Positions 47,601 to 58,880 of a DNA stretch of 64,000 nucleotides are shown here, piece after piece. Under the pieces are notes generated by a model. That model saw only the letters and a list, made by a program, of their open reading frames with translations. It was not told where the DNA came from and did no database searches. Origin of the DNA: Sanderia malayensis (taxonomy: Eukaryota > Cnidaria > Scyphozoa > Semaeostomeae > Pelagiidae); the NCBI GenBank assembly GCA_013076295.1, contig RQOL01000660.1:1-64000 (forward strand). Direction: 5' to 3'. How positions within the stretch are numbered: position 1 is the stretch's first letter; every line of letters starts with the position of its first letter. A program made the translations under genes and the position numbers.

Positions 47601-48262
47601 CTGCAGCGGCGCGTTTACCAACACGTGACTGTAAAAACCCCCAAAGGAATGCGAGGCTTTACATGCAATTCAACAAACTTGTTACTTATAAGACGAAATT
47701 CTTTGCTGACAAACGTGGAGCTTTCTCGGATTTGCGGCATCGCTACTCGGCTTTCGGCAGCTATCCAGATGCGCAGACAAATCATGAAGGCCTCTCGTAC
47801 TCCAGAAGTGTCGCCTGGCAACAATGAATCCGCTTATACTACCAGATTTAGATGGGGAAAGATTGTGAACAACGTGTAGTGTCCCACACCGGGAGCTGGG
47901 CCATATCCGCAGTTTTGAAATTTCTAGCACGAAGGGCTGTTCTAACTACCGCGTTCTTTGCCTTGTTGCTTCATAACAACTCGAACAGGTATCTCTTTTT
48001 TGTCATGTGACGCCAACGTTTGGAGGCAAGCATCCAATACTTGTCCATTCAAAAGATCTCCTTTTAACGTGCTTATAATATCCGATCTGCCTATGAGACC
48101 AGTCATTTTCCTCTCATTCAAGAAAATATGACTAATATCTTTGCAATCTTCAATAAACAGAGTCAGCCTTTCATTTGTGAACATTTCTTGCGTCATACAA
48201 TCTTTGCGAACATAGAACAGCATTTTCACTCCTTTCTGAATCTTCATCTTTGAATCTTTCAA
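47600..48262 (-). pseudogene. Ulp1 (C48)-like cysteine protease remnant
   Basis: The upstream frame has LKGDLLNGQVLDACLQTLA, like the substrate-entry block of Ulp1/SENP SUMO proteases. A shifted frame has GVGHYTLFTIFPHLNLVV, then ADSLLPG, matching the catalytic His (H-W/Y-T-L) and Asp (D-S) strands. Next comes KFVELHVKPRIPLG, after which the Gln/Cys box (Q..G.DCG) is missing. Frameshifts, a stop and loss of the catalytic Cys make it dead. Confidence 0.45.
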
Positions 48263-49115
48263 GCATCTTCATCTCCGGCAATTGAGCATCTCAAGTCAAG
48301 TTTGGGCGGTATCTGTGCTCTTGTAGACATTGGCACATTTGTTCTATGGCTTACTTGTTGAAGCGTTAGCAGTAGAAAGACGGGTGTTTCTAGCATACTT
48401 TCAAAATTTAACAGCTTGCTGTCTTCTGCAGGTGTAGTGCAGTGGCTGCACTTGATATTCGGGGAAAATTCATACCCACTGGCATACTTGCATCTTCCAC
48501 AGTAGGCAATGTTGGCCATTTTCAGCATCCCAGTGACATATTCGTTCATACTGTCGTTAGCCACTTTCGCCATCAACGTTGCAAAGCAATCCCCCACGTC
48601 CATGTGCTCCCCATTAATTGCCTATGGGCCAACCAAAGCCGCCAATTCTCTTATGAGACCATTATTCACGCACAATTGTTCACCGTCTCCGCTTCGCAAT
48701 TCCTCGGCAATCTGCTTTGCAATGTGAGACGGTTGTAAATGTTAAAGTTATGAGCTTGACGCAAGGAAAAGACAGCGTTTTGTTAACATGAACAATCGAA
48801 TATATATATATGTAACGAAAAGTAGAGCATAACATTACAACTAGATTACCACAACGAAAGTCGGCAGTTTATGAAGCTTGACAACGGAAAGATATGTCAA
48901 ACATGACATTGATGATTTTCGTCTAATTTAACAGTAAACCTCTCGCATCCATTTGTGACATCAACAATCGATAAGAACCACTTGCACCATAGCATTCAGC
49001 CAACAGTTGTTGAATGTGTTGCGGATACCAATGGTATTATCCGAGTAGCTTATCACGATGTGTGCCTGTGCACAATTATATGTAACACCATCTAAATTAG
49101 CCATTTGATGATTTA
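48259..49115 (-). pseudogene. USP (C19)-like deubiquitinase remnant
   Basis: On the minus strand, NTFNNCWLNAMVQ near 48,990-49,030 resembles the USP catalytic-Cys box (N..N.CWLNA..Q). A gap and one in-frame stop precede MDVGDCFATLMAKV, like the QxDAxEF block. Then come the fingers CGRCKYASG and CSHCTTPAED with PVFLLLTLQQV. The His box is not found. A copy of the finger segment lies at 41.6 kb. Confidence 0.5.
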
Positions 49116-49140
49116 ATGATGATTATGTGATAAAGTTTAT

Positions 49141-49467
49141 TTACACACCAGTGAAAATGCTTTTCAGTGCTTCATAACTACAATGGTAGTAAGCCATCTC
49201 TTCGGCAAAATCTTCTCCTAAACTAACGCAGTCTACGTGATACCACATGCCGCACAAATCGCACTCCACCCACATGGCGTCCTTATCGATGCCACAGAAA
49301 CAGCTGCTGCTGGTTGCCTTATCGTATCGCCTTATCGGCAATTGAACTTCTTTCCCGAGAGGCTCTTTGCTTGTGCAACTTGGCTTCATTCGTTTGGCTA
49401 GACTGCTTGCCAACAACTTTCGGTGACGCTGTTTTGTTGTCCAACGAGACTGCATTTTCAACCACAC
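49141..49467 (-). CDS. PHD-finger-like protein fragment
   Basis: 108 codons ending in CFCGIDKDAMWVECDLCGMWYHVDC, then YYHC: the CxC...CxxC...HxxC...C pattern of a PHD finger. The eighth ligand (expected CxxC) is Glu, so the finger is incomplete or spliced onward. It lies just upstream of the USP-like remnant on the same strand and may have been part of the same protein. Confidence 0.5.
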   Translation of the reverse strand: MWLKMQSRWTTKQRHRKLLASSLAKRMKPSCTSKEPLGKEVQLPIRRYDKATSSSCFCGIDKDAMWVECDLCGMWYHVDCVSLGEDFAEEMAYYHCSYEALKSIFTGV

Positions 49468-49469
49468 TT

Positions 49470-51225
49470 GTTGTTAAAACACTGGATCAACGATTTTTTA
49501 TTCTTCTGTCGGTGATTGTACTCTTTCCGGGATTGTACGATTTTTAATGTCAATGGCAGAAAGTTTCATGGCGGCAGCCAACGGCTCCCAGTTACTGCAG
49601 CCAGCTGGATTTAGCATCCAATTCTTGCCTATCTGTTGCTCAGGTTCGTTCACAGCAACTGTTTCAGCGTTGTAAAATGCAAATGGTCTTTACACATTTA
49701 TGGTACAATGATAGGAATAAAAAACAAAATCAATTCAAAAAAGTGCAACTTATGTACGATATAGTTATTAAAGCCTACATTGTACATACTTTCAATGTTC
49801 TGCTTTGGGTGTTTCAAGTTTTATTTGTTGCCTTAGAGAGGCTTTCCATAAGATTCTGTCTCCATCCTCAAAAGTCGATGGGAAACATTTGCCAACAGCA
49901 TATCATGTAATCTTTTAATAACAGCTTGGCAACCAATTCTATCTTTTCCAAGATAAATTATTGATTTGTGCACCTTCGATGATTTGTGTTTTCTGGCTAT
50001 CTACATTTCGTATCGAAATTCTTCTCAGGTTTTGGCAGAGAATAGTATTTTTTGCACCTGTATGGGTATGGTTCCATGTGTTTCGGACAAAATAAACAAT
50101 CTCGTGAGTCCTGCTAATGTTACGGCATGTTAGCAACTCGATTAAATGGATTTGCGTTTTATTATCATAATTTTCTACTTGCTAGGTTATATATATATAA
50201 TTTGCATAAGTGAGTTTTTCTTCTTGAACAAACTGTACGCTTGTAATTCTTCAATTCCTTCATCCTTCTTCATTGGTAAAATAAATGGAGTTCAGTGAAA
50301 GTGTTATATAGTGTTGTCTCCATCCTCAATAGACCTCAACCTGTGCCTTTTAGATCCGTCTCAAAACCGCCAACCCTTTTCTCTACAGCATTTCATGCAA
50401 TTTTCGTTTGTTTTTCGTTCGGAAAATCAACAGTGGGTTTTTCTGATAGAGAACATCAGTCTCGTCTTGACTGGTGTTCCTATTCTTTTCAGTTCACCAT
50501 TAATGTTTTTCAAAGGTTGTTTTCTCATAACCTCGACACGCATTGATGAAAAATATTTTTAGCATATATCTTGGTTCGATAACAAAATTTCGTTACGCAT
50601 TTCATTCGCATCCAATTTCGTTTCGTTTCGTTCCGTTAGTAATTTATGCCTTGTGACGTCATCTCATCTTATTCTTTGGTTTGTGAGCACAAATGTCGTT
50701 TACAAACAAATCCTCCATATTGTTCATTACATTTGTAATCAAACGAGTGATATTCTAACAGTTTTTCCAAGTCTTCAAACAATACTTCTCTCTCTTGTGT
50801 GTTAGAAAAACTGCCTTTTTCAATCCTTCTTCCTATATATATTTATTGCGAATGTCGAATTTCCGATTCATTTGATGGTAAAGTCATCGCTTTCGTCCGC
50901 AATTAATTTAAACAAGGAGTTGAACCAAGCATGTTGTTCCCAGTTATGTTTTTGCTATATCGGCATTCCTTCAGTTGGGCCATGTCACAGGCTCTTGTTT
51001 GCGGTGGATCTTGGCAAACCAAATCCTCGTAAGTAAATCTCGAGCATTTTCTTTACATAATGACAAATATTTTCTTCCAACTCAACAGTTTTCCTTATTG
51101 ATTTTGATGAATTTCTTGATGAATGTGTTTTTCGATGCTGCAATTTCCTTGTTTTGTATTGAAGCATCCAAAACAACTCTTTACTCTCTTGCCTTAGTTA
51201 ATTTTACAATTGTCATAATTGACGT
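49470..51225. other. No recognisable gene
   Basis: AT-rich, T-rich DNA with only short frames; nothing I can support. Confidence 0.4.
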
Positions 51226-51229
51226 TTCC

Positions 51230-51958
51230 CTATTCTCCAAAGAAGTTCTTTTGTGAAACTTTATTCCTGTCCTTGATAATTGGACCCTGGCAATCGGAGC
51301 ATTGGAATTGATTTGCCGCAGTTATCTCTTTGGGCTCTGCCAGTACATCACTGGAAGTCCTTGGCGAGTTTATTTCCTTCCTTTTTTCCGGCTTAGCCAG
51401 CAATGGCAGCACATCGAGGATACTTCCACTCTCAAGAAACTTGGTAGCATTGTTAGCGCCTTTTGCCATCTTTTGAGCATAGTGCCGTGGATTTCTTAAA
51501 AGAAGCTGTGCAACTTTCATCTGGACACCAACAGTGAACATTGCAGCTCCCACTTGAATCATGGTATCTAGCAATGTCTCACGATCATCTTTCTCTTCCG
51601 CTAGATCTATAACTAGATCTCTTGTCTCTTCTTCCTTTACATAACCATCAAAATCCCTATGTTGCTTCTCTAGCTTTTGGACAGTGCCCGACAAGTCTCT
51701 TCTTAACCCTTTTCTAAATTTTTTACTCAACATTTCTGCATTTTCGAGCAGAGGCATGTTATCAACCACTGTTGAAGAAAGCTCTGACATGGCCACTTGC
51801 GGACGGCAAAGCCATTCACAGCACTCAGGCCGTAAACGTGTCAGAGCAACATGGCACTGAGGGAACTTTTCAACTACCCCATATGGCCGAAGAAAATTTG
51901 TTGGGAAGTGCATATAAAAAGATACTCCTGGCTGCTTCTTCTGGGTGAGTGATGCCAT
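51230..51958 (-). CDS. Hypothetical protein, 242 codons
   Basis: Uninterrupted frame starting MASLTQKKQPGVSFYMHFP. It has a charged, probably helical middle (KLEKQHRDFDGYVKEEETRD, LAEEKDDRETLLDTM), a possible hydrophobic helix (VGAAMFTVGVQMKVAQLLL) and, near the end, CSDCQGPI, half of a possible zinc ribbon. No signal peptide. I do not recognise the family. It could be the first exon of a host gene or part of a mobile element. Confidence 0.45.
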   Translation of the reverse strand: MASLTQKKQPGVSFYMHFPTNFLRPYGVVEKFPQCHVALTRLRPECCEWLCRPQVAMSELSSTVVDNMPLLENAEMLSKKFRKGLRRDLSGTVQKLEKQHRDFDGYVKEEETRDLVIDLAEEKDDRETLLDTMIQVGAAMFTVGVQMKVAQLLLRNPRHYAQKMAKGANNATKFLESGSILDVLPLLAKPEKRKEINSPRTSSDVLAEPKEITAANQFQCSDCQGPIIKDRNKVSQKNFFGE

Positions 51959-52431
51959 TTAAATGGAAGTAGAAAATAAGGCAGAAATAAAGAGTTGTTC
52001 TATCACGAACCACTTACAATGTGTAATAATTTTTAACTTACGTTACTTATCTTGAAATGAAACTTTGACTGGGATAGATTTGGACGACAAAATTTTTCGT
52101 TGCTAACTACTGCTAGCAATGAAAGTTTCCGACAATATTGGAACAGCGTGTGCATGATTCACCAGTGCCGCCCCGAAAAAAAGTTTGAATAAAATCGAAC
52201 TTGTAACAACCGGGAAAACACCTTTTCAATAAATTGTGGAAAAATTTTGATGAGTCAGCAAGTAAGTTGTTCCCCTTTACAAAGATTGAACGAGCAACAA
52301 AGCATAAAATGTGACTTGTGGAGAGGGTAAATCCCACCCATCTGATTTGTTTGACATGTTTTATTTCGCTTTGGTCAACAATGATCTGTTTAGGAAATTT
52401 GTTGATGAGTCAGCAAGTAAATTGTTCCCCA

Positions 52432-52640
52432 TTACAAAGAATTGTGCAATGTGGCATGATCCTGGTGGGGTGGCGAGCCTGGAACAGCAAAACATGGGTC
52501 TTCTGAAGGGCGATGAATTGCCCGAAATCGTTGAACAAACTCTGTCATTTCTTTCAAGCTCGGCGTTGGATTATGTTCCAGCAGCTTAAGGCGTAAATGT
52601 GCCGGTAGACCTTTCAAAAACTGGCGAGACAACAAGGCAT
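52432..52640 (-). pseudogene. Gypsy-type gag remnant, 3' part
   Basis: Encodes ALLSRQFLKGLPAHLRLKLL, then MTEFVQRFRAI, typical of a Ty3/gypsy capsid C-terminus. It is separated from its 5' part by the hAT transposon; one copy of the 8-bp duplication lies at the break. A 40-bp segment around GATGAGTCAGCAAGTAA is duplicated at 52,250 and 52,403. No pol follows. Confidence 0.65.
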
Positions 52641-52648
52641 GGCGGGCG

Positions 52649-55600
52649 CAGGGATGCCGGAAGCACACTGGGGCACAGGGGGTCAAACATTTTTAAAGGG
52701 CACTTTTGGGCGTGGCATACGAAAAAAATTTGGGCGTGGCATATTAAAAACGAAACGCTATATAGTGTTAACTGTGAACGCAAATTGTTTAACAGCGCTC
52801 CTGTGTTAAACATATTTGATAAATGAACAGAACGATAGTTTTATAACGAAATGTTGTAACTAAATTAGGAAAATAAGAAGTACAGCCGGCAAAACGGTTC
52901 TAATTGAATGCACCAAAGTAATTTCTTCTTTGTTCTGTTTTTCCGACCAACTCGCTTGCAACCTCTGGCACATCAATATCATCCATCAATTGTTTATGTA
53001 TTGTTGCAAACATAATATTATTGAGGTGATTTCCTTCTGTTTGTGCTCGCAGCCACGTTTTGCACCTTCTCATCACGCTGAACGTACGCTCTGCAGTTGC
53101 TGAGCTTAGTGGCACTGACAGATAGAGCTTTATCAATTCATGAACGCTTGGGCATGACTTTTTCGCCGACTCATTTCCATTGAGCAAATCACATAACGTG
53201 GCAACTCGTGTTACACGCTTAATGAGGGAGTCTTGAGGTGCTGAGGCATTGTGCATTTTTATCACGAACGGTATTTCTTCCAATTCTTCCTTTAATATTT
53301 CTTGATCAAAAAACGCATGATATTTTTCTGTGACTGCAGTAAAATCATCCACAGGGTGCGGCTCTCTATTTGCCGCTGAAAGCAACATACTCTCCATTGA
53401 TTTCAACAATTTAATGTCAGTTTGGCTATACCGTGTATTGATACCCTCTAAAATTGCGTCCAATGCTTCAAAATGTTTCATTTTTAGTTGGTCTGATGAG
53501 GTTGATGTGCTTTCTGTATTTCCCAGTCCCTCAGCGTACACAACAAAATCTGAATGTCGTGATGGCATTTTTCTTTTTCTTGATGGCTGATCCTCTTCCT
53601 GTACCAAATTTCCAAATTTTTCCACTTTGTGAAGAATATGGACATACTCTTCGTTGGATCTCATTGCGTGAAACTTAGTAACAGTTTTCTCAATACTATA
53701 GGATGCGTAATCGGCAGAGTTATCCACTGCTTGCAATTCTTTGGACAACTTTTCCATAACTACGATAATGTCATAGAGTGATACGATGGAAAACATCATT
53801 TTATAGGAAGAAAGCTTTGCTTCTAAGCCTTGTGCTTGTGCTTTAACATGGCCGCTGTTGCTTCGATCCCCTGATATTTCTTGCAGTGTAGCTCTTAACT
53901 CTGCATGCTTCTCAATTATGACCTTAGCAGCTCTACCCCTGCTCGTCCAACGTGTTTGGGACAAACTCTTCAGATTTACTGGCTTTGAACCGAAGGAAGA
54001 TATAGATCTATTTGATATTTCTAGCTCTGTTTCTTTTTTCTGAATTTCGTCAAAAAGGAGAACTCTTTTCGGGTAGGCACCAACAAATGCATATAAATCT
54101 TGGCATAAATCCAGGGCATCGCTTAATAAATGTGATACTTCAACCGCATCCTTAATAATGAGCTCCGTGCAGTGTGCCAGGCAATGAACGTATAATGCTT
54201 GCGCTCCTGCATAATCTTTTACATCTCTTGCTAGCTTTTTCATTACTGAGGGCCCATCAAACCCCATCCCAACCAGGTTTGCCTTGTCTAGGCCACATCT
54301 CAGAAGAATGTCTTTCACATAATCAAGTAAAGCATCTGCAGATAGGCCTCTTGAGCAATGCATTACCCCAATAAAATCCTCCATGATTTCATACCTATCA
54401 GATACTGTGCGAAATGATACAGAGAGCTGTTCCTTTTTCGAAATATCTGCAGACTCATCAGCAATGATCGAGAAATAATTGCTTGCACTCACTTTGGAGA
54501 TAAGTTGCCTTCTTGCTTTCAAAATTAACATTGATTCTTGTTCTTGAACAATATCATGGGACAAAAAGCGCTTTTCTTTCAAGAGTAACTTTAAACCAGG
54601 GACATGATTAGCTTTGTCAATAGTAAACTGAATCAAATTAGACTCCTCGTCATCCACTCGTCTGATGGCAATCCCTTGACGTAATACGGTCTTCAATGTG
54701 CATAGATGAGCAATAAGCCCCTCTCTGCGCTTTCTCTTGAGTTCTTCATTCATCGAGTCAATCCGTTTGGAAATTGTTGGTTCTTCTCCTTCATGCACTA
54801 TCTTTCGTCTTTCTGCATACTTGTGGATATCACTTTCATTATGATCTTTGAGTTTCTGGGACGCTTTTTTCCAATTTGAAAATCCATCTCCTCCAGCGCT
54901 AAACACAGTTTTTCCAATTGATTTCTTTTCCAAAAAGTTGAAACAAATATTGCAGAAAGCTGATTTTTTTTCTCGGCTGTACATTAACCATGGATAAATT
55001 TTCATCCATTCGACTAGAAAATATCTGCCATTTTTTTCACTTAACGCTTTGTCTTTAGATGTAAATTCTTCTGATAATTTTATCCACTCTTCTTCGTTTT
55101 GTTCTTCAGTTTCCTCGATGCAAATATTTATATTTCCTTCAATATTTGTCGATTGAGTAGAAGTGTGTGCATCAGTTTCTATCTCTTGGCTTGACTGTTC
55201 ACTGGCTGCTGGCCGCCGAAAGAAGCTTGAGCTTATTTTCGTTTGACCTTTTGCTTTAGCAGCTTCCTTATATTGCTTATTTTTTGATTCTTTAATTCTT
55301 TCTTTTCTTGGCATTTTAGCGATCTATCCTTCACTGTGCCTTTCAAAAAATCATTTGATTTGAGATAAAATTTTGTTTTGCCCTAATTAGTTTTGCAATA
55401 TCTTCCTGTTTCCGGCTCCTTTCAATTCTAAACATTTCTATAACGGCAAACAATGACATTCATTTGTATTCAAAACTCGCACAGATTCTTTGCTAGGCAT
55501 GTATCAAGTGTTTAATTGAGTTGCTTCCTGCCATACTGTTTCTGTATATGATAGCCATGATTGTGCTCCCATAAAAATAAAACCACTAAACACATAATTA

Positions 55601-56011
55601 AAACTTAAAGAGCTTTTAAGAACCTTTCACTACTACCGTTTGGTCAAGAGAGGTCGCAAAACAAGAAACGTTAAGAACTAGTCCTTGACCTGGGTTCCTT
55701 ATAAAAAAACCGTGTATGCTTTGGGTTAAAACGATTCTCTTTCACTTCTTTTGCGATGTTTTGACACCTTTTCCTTTGTCTTCAACATCCAATGATTTGC
55801 TTTATTATATTGTTTATCATGGTGCTATGCTGTATCTAATCTGCTGTTTCAGTTAAATACCAATGGCGATCGTTGACCACAATACGTCTTGATGTAAGGC
55901 AAAAAAGCCGTAATAATTCAAAAAGGGCACTTCTCGCCCCCCTGCTCCCCCTCATGAAAGGGCAAGGGGGGCAGCCGCCCCCCTTGCCCCCCCCCTGTTC
56001 CGGCATCCCTG
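52649..56011 (-). mobile_element. Complete hAT transposon with perfect 8-bp target duplication
   Basis: A 3,363-bp element with inverted ends CAGGGATGCCGGAA and TTCCGGCATCCCTG, flanked on both sides by GGCGGGCG. The sub-terminal regions are GC-rich. It carries one intact transposase gene on the minus strand and sits inside a gypsy-type gag. Intact ends, duplication and coding frame argue for recent insertion. Confidence 0.95.
52900..55314 (-). CDS. hAT transposase (TTF-type finger, DUF4371, hAT dimerisation)
   Basis: 804 uninterrupted codons. A lysine-rich N-terminus is followed by a TTF/BED-type zinc finger around residues 95-175 (CNICFNF, then HNESDIH). Next is the DUF4371 RNase H-like core: Asp286 in IIADESADIS, Asp353 in GFDGPSVM and HCLAHCTEL at 377-385. 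The C-terminal dimerisation segment YLSVPLSSATAERTFSVMRR carries the third acidic residue, Glu742. These fit the hAT DDE triad by position. The type resembles ZMYM1- and '52 kDa repressor'-like proteins. It would excise and insert the element as a dimer or larger assembly in the nucleus. All catalytic features are present, so activity is plausible. Confidence 0.93.
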   Translation of the reverse strand: MPRKERIKESKNKQYKEAAKAKGQTKISSSFFRRPAASEQSSQEIETDAHTSTQSTNIEGNINICIEETEEQNEEEWIKLSEEFTSKDKALSEKNGRYFLVEWMKIYPWLMYSREKKSAFCNICFNFLEKKSIGKTVFSAGGDGFSNWKKASQKLKDHNESDIHKYAERRKIVHEGEEPTISKRIDSMNEELKRKRREGLIAHLCTLKTVLRQGIAIRRVDDEESNLIQFTIDKANHVPGLKLLLKEKRFLSHDIVQEQESMLILKARRQLISKVSASNYFSIIADESADISKKEQLSVSFRTVSDRYEIMEDFIGVMHCSRGLSADALLDYVKDILLRCGLDKANLVGMGFDGPSVMKKLARDVKDYAGAQALYVHCLAHCTELIIKDAVEVSHLLSDALDLCQDLYAFVGAYPKRVLLFDEIQKKETELEISNRSISSFGSKPVNLKSLSQTRWTSRGRAAKVIIEKHAELRATLQEISGDRSNSGHVKAQAQGLEAKLSSYKMMFSIVSLYDIIVVMEKLSKELQAVDNSADYASYSIEKTVTKFHAMRSNEEYVHILHKVEKFGNLVQEEDQPSRKRKMPSRHSDFVVYAEGLGNTESTSTSSDQLKMKHFEALDAILEGINTRYSQTDIKLLKSMESMLLSAANREPHPVDDFTAVTEKYHAFFDQEILKEELEEIPFVIKMHNASAPQDSLIKRVTRVATLCDLLNGNESAKKSCPSVHELIKLYLSVPLSSATAERTFSVMRRCKTWLRAQTEGNHLNNIMFATIHKQLMDDIDVPEVASELVGKTEQRRNYFGAFN

Positions 56012-56019
56012 GGCGGGCG

Positions 56020-56411
56020 TCCTCTTGTAAGGTGGGGTCCGCTTTCGATAGGGCATCGTTCAGGTCATATAAAAACAAGGAAGGGTCCTCGTTAGGCCGC
56101 ATGATCCTCTGGTCAAAAGCAGCGAAGAACTTCTCTCGATCAATGGCAGGCCATAAAACTTCTCTGAGACTCTTGGCAAGATGGGCATAAGAATTTTCTG
56201 ATCATCTTCAAAAGCATGAAAATGGGCAGCGGCTGGCCCACGAAGGAAAGCTGGTAAAACTTTCAGTTTTTTGGCAGCGTCCCATGAGTTGGCAGTGGCG
56301 CAAACTTCAAACTGCTTCAGCCAGCTGACTATATCCCCAGACTCAAATTTTTCAGGCTGAATAGAGGTTGCCATGTCTATCCAATGCTCAGCTCTTCAAA
56401 TGTGTCACCAA
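56020..56411 (-). pseudogene. Gypsy-type gag remnant, 5' part, with leader
   Basis: ATG at 56,374 begins MATSIQPEKFESGDIVSWLKQF, then KLKVLPAFLRGPAAAHFHAF, a common opening of metazoan Ty3/gypsy gag. A frameshift follows, after which the frame with NEDPSLFLYDLNDALSKADP runs to the hAT insertion. Upstream, the minus strand reads CATTACA then TTGGTGACAC, looking like an LTR end and primer site, so an LTR probably starts at 56,412; its far end is not resolved. Confidence 0.65.
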
Positions 56412-56840
56412 TGTAATGCTTAGGGTTCAAGAGAGAGACTTGAAAAAGACAAGCAGTCTGAATTCTGTTCTTAATTCTGTGTATCTGCAATCATCAAGAG
56501 CGGGCTAACTATCACGAGTATTTTATATTCATGGTGATCTGTCAATTACATACAATCGAATAGCTGTCAATCATTACAATTAGATCTAAAAAAACTTTCA
56601 TGCTGCAACTAGTTGCCAAATCTGTTTTGTTGTTATTTTGAGCAAAGTGTATGGAATTATATAGAAAAAACCAACGAAGAGATCGACTTATCCCACCTTT
56701 GCACTAGCCCATTTTTTTAGTCTTGAGCAGAATGTATACACTCTCACACCTTTACGTACTCCCACCCACCTTTGGCTGCCGCCAATTGGTACCTATTCCT
56801 ATTGAAATCCTATTGAAATAAACTTTTTAAGATATAAATC

Positions 56841-57305
56841 TTAAGGATCGGCAGTGTGTGCCAGTCCATTTACAGATGGTCTAAATTTGACCATGTCAAT
56901 AATTGAGTTGCTTTCAGCTCTTCTGTTTGCCGTGTATCCAATTATTTGAGGTTCGTCTGGTATAGTCTTCAAAAAAGAATCCAGTTTATCCTTGAATACA
57001 TTGATCTTCACACCAGTAATGTTCCTGATTGATTTTGGCAGGAGATTGAATAATTTGGGACCGTGGACTATAAAGCTGGCTTCCTTACAATTCCGGATAA
57101 TCGAAGATTGACCTCGCACTCTGTGGACTTTGCATAACCTTCCCTGTCTTATATGGTGGTAGCATTGAACCGCGTTATTTACATTGGGAACAAATTGTTC
57201 GAGAATTTTCCATACGTAGATGATACGATACCTCTCTCTTCTTTGCTGAGTGGAGTAGAGATTAAGAATTTTGAGGATTTGCCAGTAGTTATATTTTGTT
57301 TCCAT
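56841..57305 (-). pseudogene. LINE reverse transcriptase C-terminal fragment
   Basis: 154 codons with RRERYRIIYVWKILEQFVPN, GPKLFNLLPKSIRNITG, LDSFLKTIPDEP and AESNSIIDM. This is the conserved post-RT tail of a LINE clade common in cnidarians and molluscs. The catalytic part is absent (5' truncation). A different clade from the LINE at 1.8 kb. Confidence 0.75.
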
Positions 57306-57309
57306 GCGA

Positions 57310-58395
57310 ATTTTTCTAAGAAAGGACCATTGTAGGGCATCAATCTTTTGAATAAGACCTGTTTTTATTGGACACCATAATACTGAGCAGTATTCAAGTT
57401 ATATAAAAAGGAGCCATAAAAATATACCCTATAAAAAGGAGCCAAACTTTTGAATGCGGGGGGTCTTAAGTAAAAGTTTATTTTTTGTCGGTTTTTATTC
57501 TACCACGTGAAAAGGTGGTCTTTGACTTTGATGTTAAAGACATCTTTTTCTTCATCAGGTCATTCTCTTTCGTGAGAACATCTACCTTCTTTCTTAGGGA
57601 TGATATCACAGAATTTGTATCTGCACATGATTCACAAGGTTTTTTTATGCTCTCCCATAGTATACGAGTGCTCAGATTCAAAGCCAAAAATGAGAACACC
57701 CTCAATCTCTTGCTGTTGCTCAGCAGAAGTTACTGTTGATTGCTATGTTGATCGTGTGGCTGCTGCCAAAGGTGTGTGTGTGTGTCCGAGTCGGACTTTC
57801 TTTTCTTGCATCTGGCTTTGGATGCTTCATCAAAGCTCTTTTTGGAAGTGTCTTTTGAGGCAATTCGTACCCATTTTCAATGTCGGATCTGGGTAACGTT
57901 TTGTAGGAATGCCCTCCACAAATACGCTGAGCAAACAAACACGATCACTGCTACATGGCTTCCATGGTTTCTTCCCTTTCGTAACCCATTTCGTAACAAG
58001 CTTGACCCATCTTTCCCTTTGCTTCAGAAACCTTTTAGACCCTGGAAAACAATACAATCGGAAGGGCTGCTCATTACCGCAAACCTCGTGGGTTTTATTT
58101 GGATGAAGTTACGTACGAACTTTTCTTCCATTTATCCAGCCGTTAACTACTATTATTGCAACCAATTACAGCACAATTATGTTTCCCCATGTCAAAATTA
58201 AAAAAGGATCAATGTTGTCACGATAAGAATCCACTAAAAGCACACGTTCGGCTCGCAGAATGTGAAGCTTTTTTATTTTTTGCCCCTCTAAACTAGGGTC
58301 CAGGCTTTGGCGCGGGCTTTTCCATAATGGTGGACGCTTAGCTACATCAAATCGGTGTATTAAGAAACTTTTAAATCAGTCTTTGATCGGTACAG
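57310..58395. other. No recognisable gene
   Basis: Contains a GT microsatellite near 57,770 and a fragment of the 37.4-kb MITE near 57,450. Overlapping short frames on both strands have no recognisable domains. Confidence 0.45.
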
Positions 58396-58399
58396 AACT

Positions 58400-58675
58400 T
58401 CAAAATTGCTTTGAAAATCGGAAACATAGCAAAACATAGTAAATACTAAAGCTTTTCGTCTGACACTCATCAGAGTAGTACGTCAGAAAGAGAACCAAAA
58501 TGAAAACCTAACGAACAATTATACCCAGAAGAGGATCGAAATGTCCGATTTTCTGATTGGCCGATTTCGATCCTGTTCTGGGTATAATTGATGATGGTTT
58601 ACTCTGATGAGTGTCAGACGAAAAGCTTTAGTATTTACTATGTTTCGCTGTTTCCGATTTTCAAAGCAATTTTAA
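58400..58675. mobile_element. Fold-back inverted-repeat element
   Basis: Arms of about 78 bp (GTAAATACTAAAGCTTTTCG and AAACATAGTAAATACT pair with their inverses at 58,600-58,675), plus an inner pair (AATTATACCCAGAAGAGGAT with its inverse near 58,563-58,589). Nearly the whole 275 bp can fold on itself. Confidence 0.75.
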
Positions 58676-58880
58676 ATTTTTAAATATTAATACGGTCGTT
58701 ATTTGAAAGCAAGTCTTGTCCAAACTTGTTGCTTCAGTACCGAAAATTACGAAGGGATCCCACAACATGTCATAATTGACTCGAGAAAGTCTTCGAAGTG
58801 TGTAAAGCAAATTTATGAAAATGATGATATAATTGACTCTTGAGTGACACATGTCGTTAGCTACGCGTCAAATTTGAGTA

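Noticed and set aside
57776..58201. 141-codon plus-strand frame
   Set aside because: Overlaps comparable frames on the minus strand; includes a GT microsatellite and has no recognisable domain.
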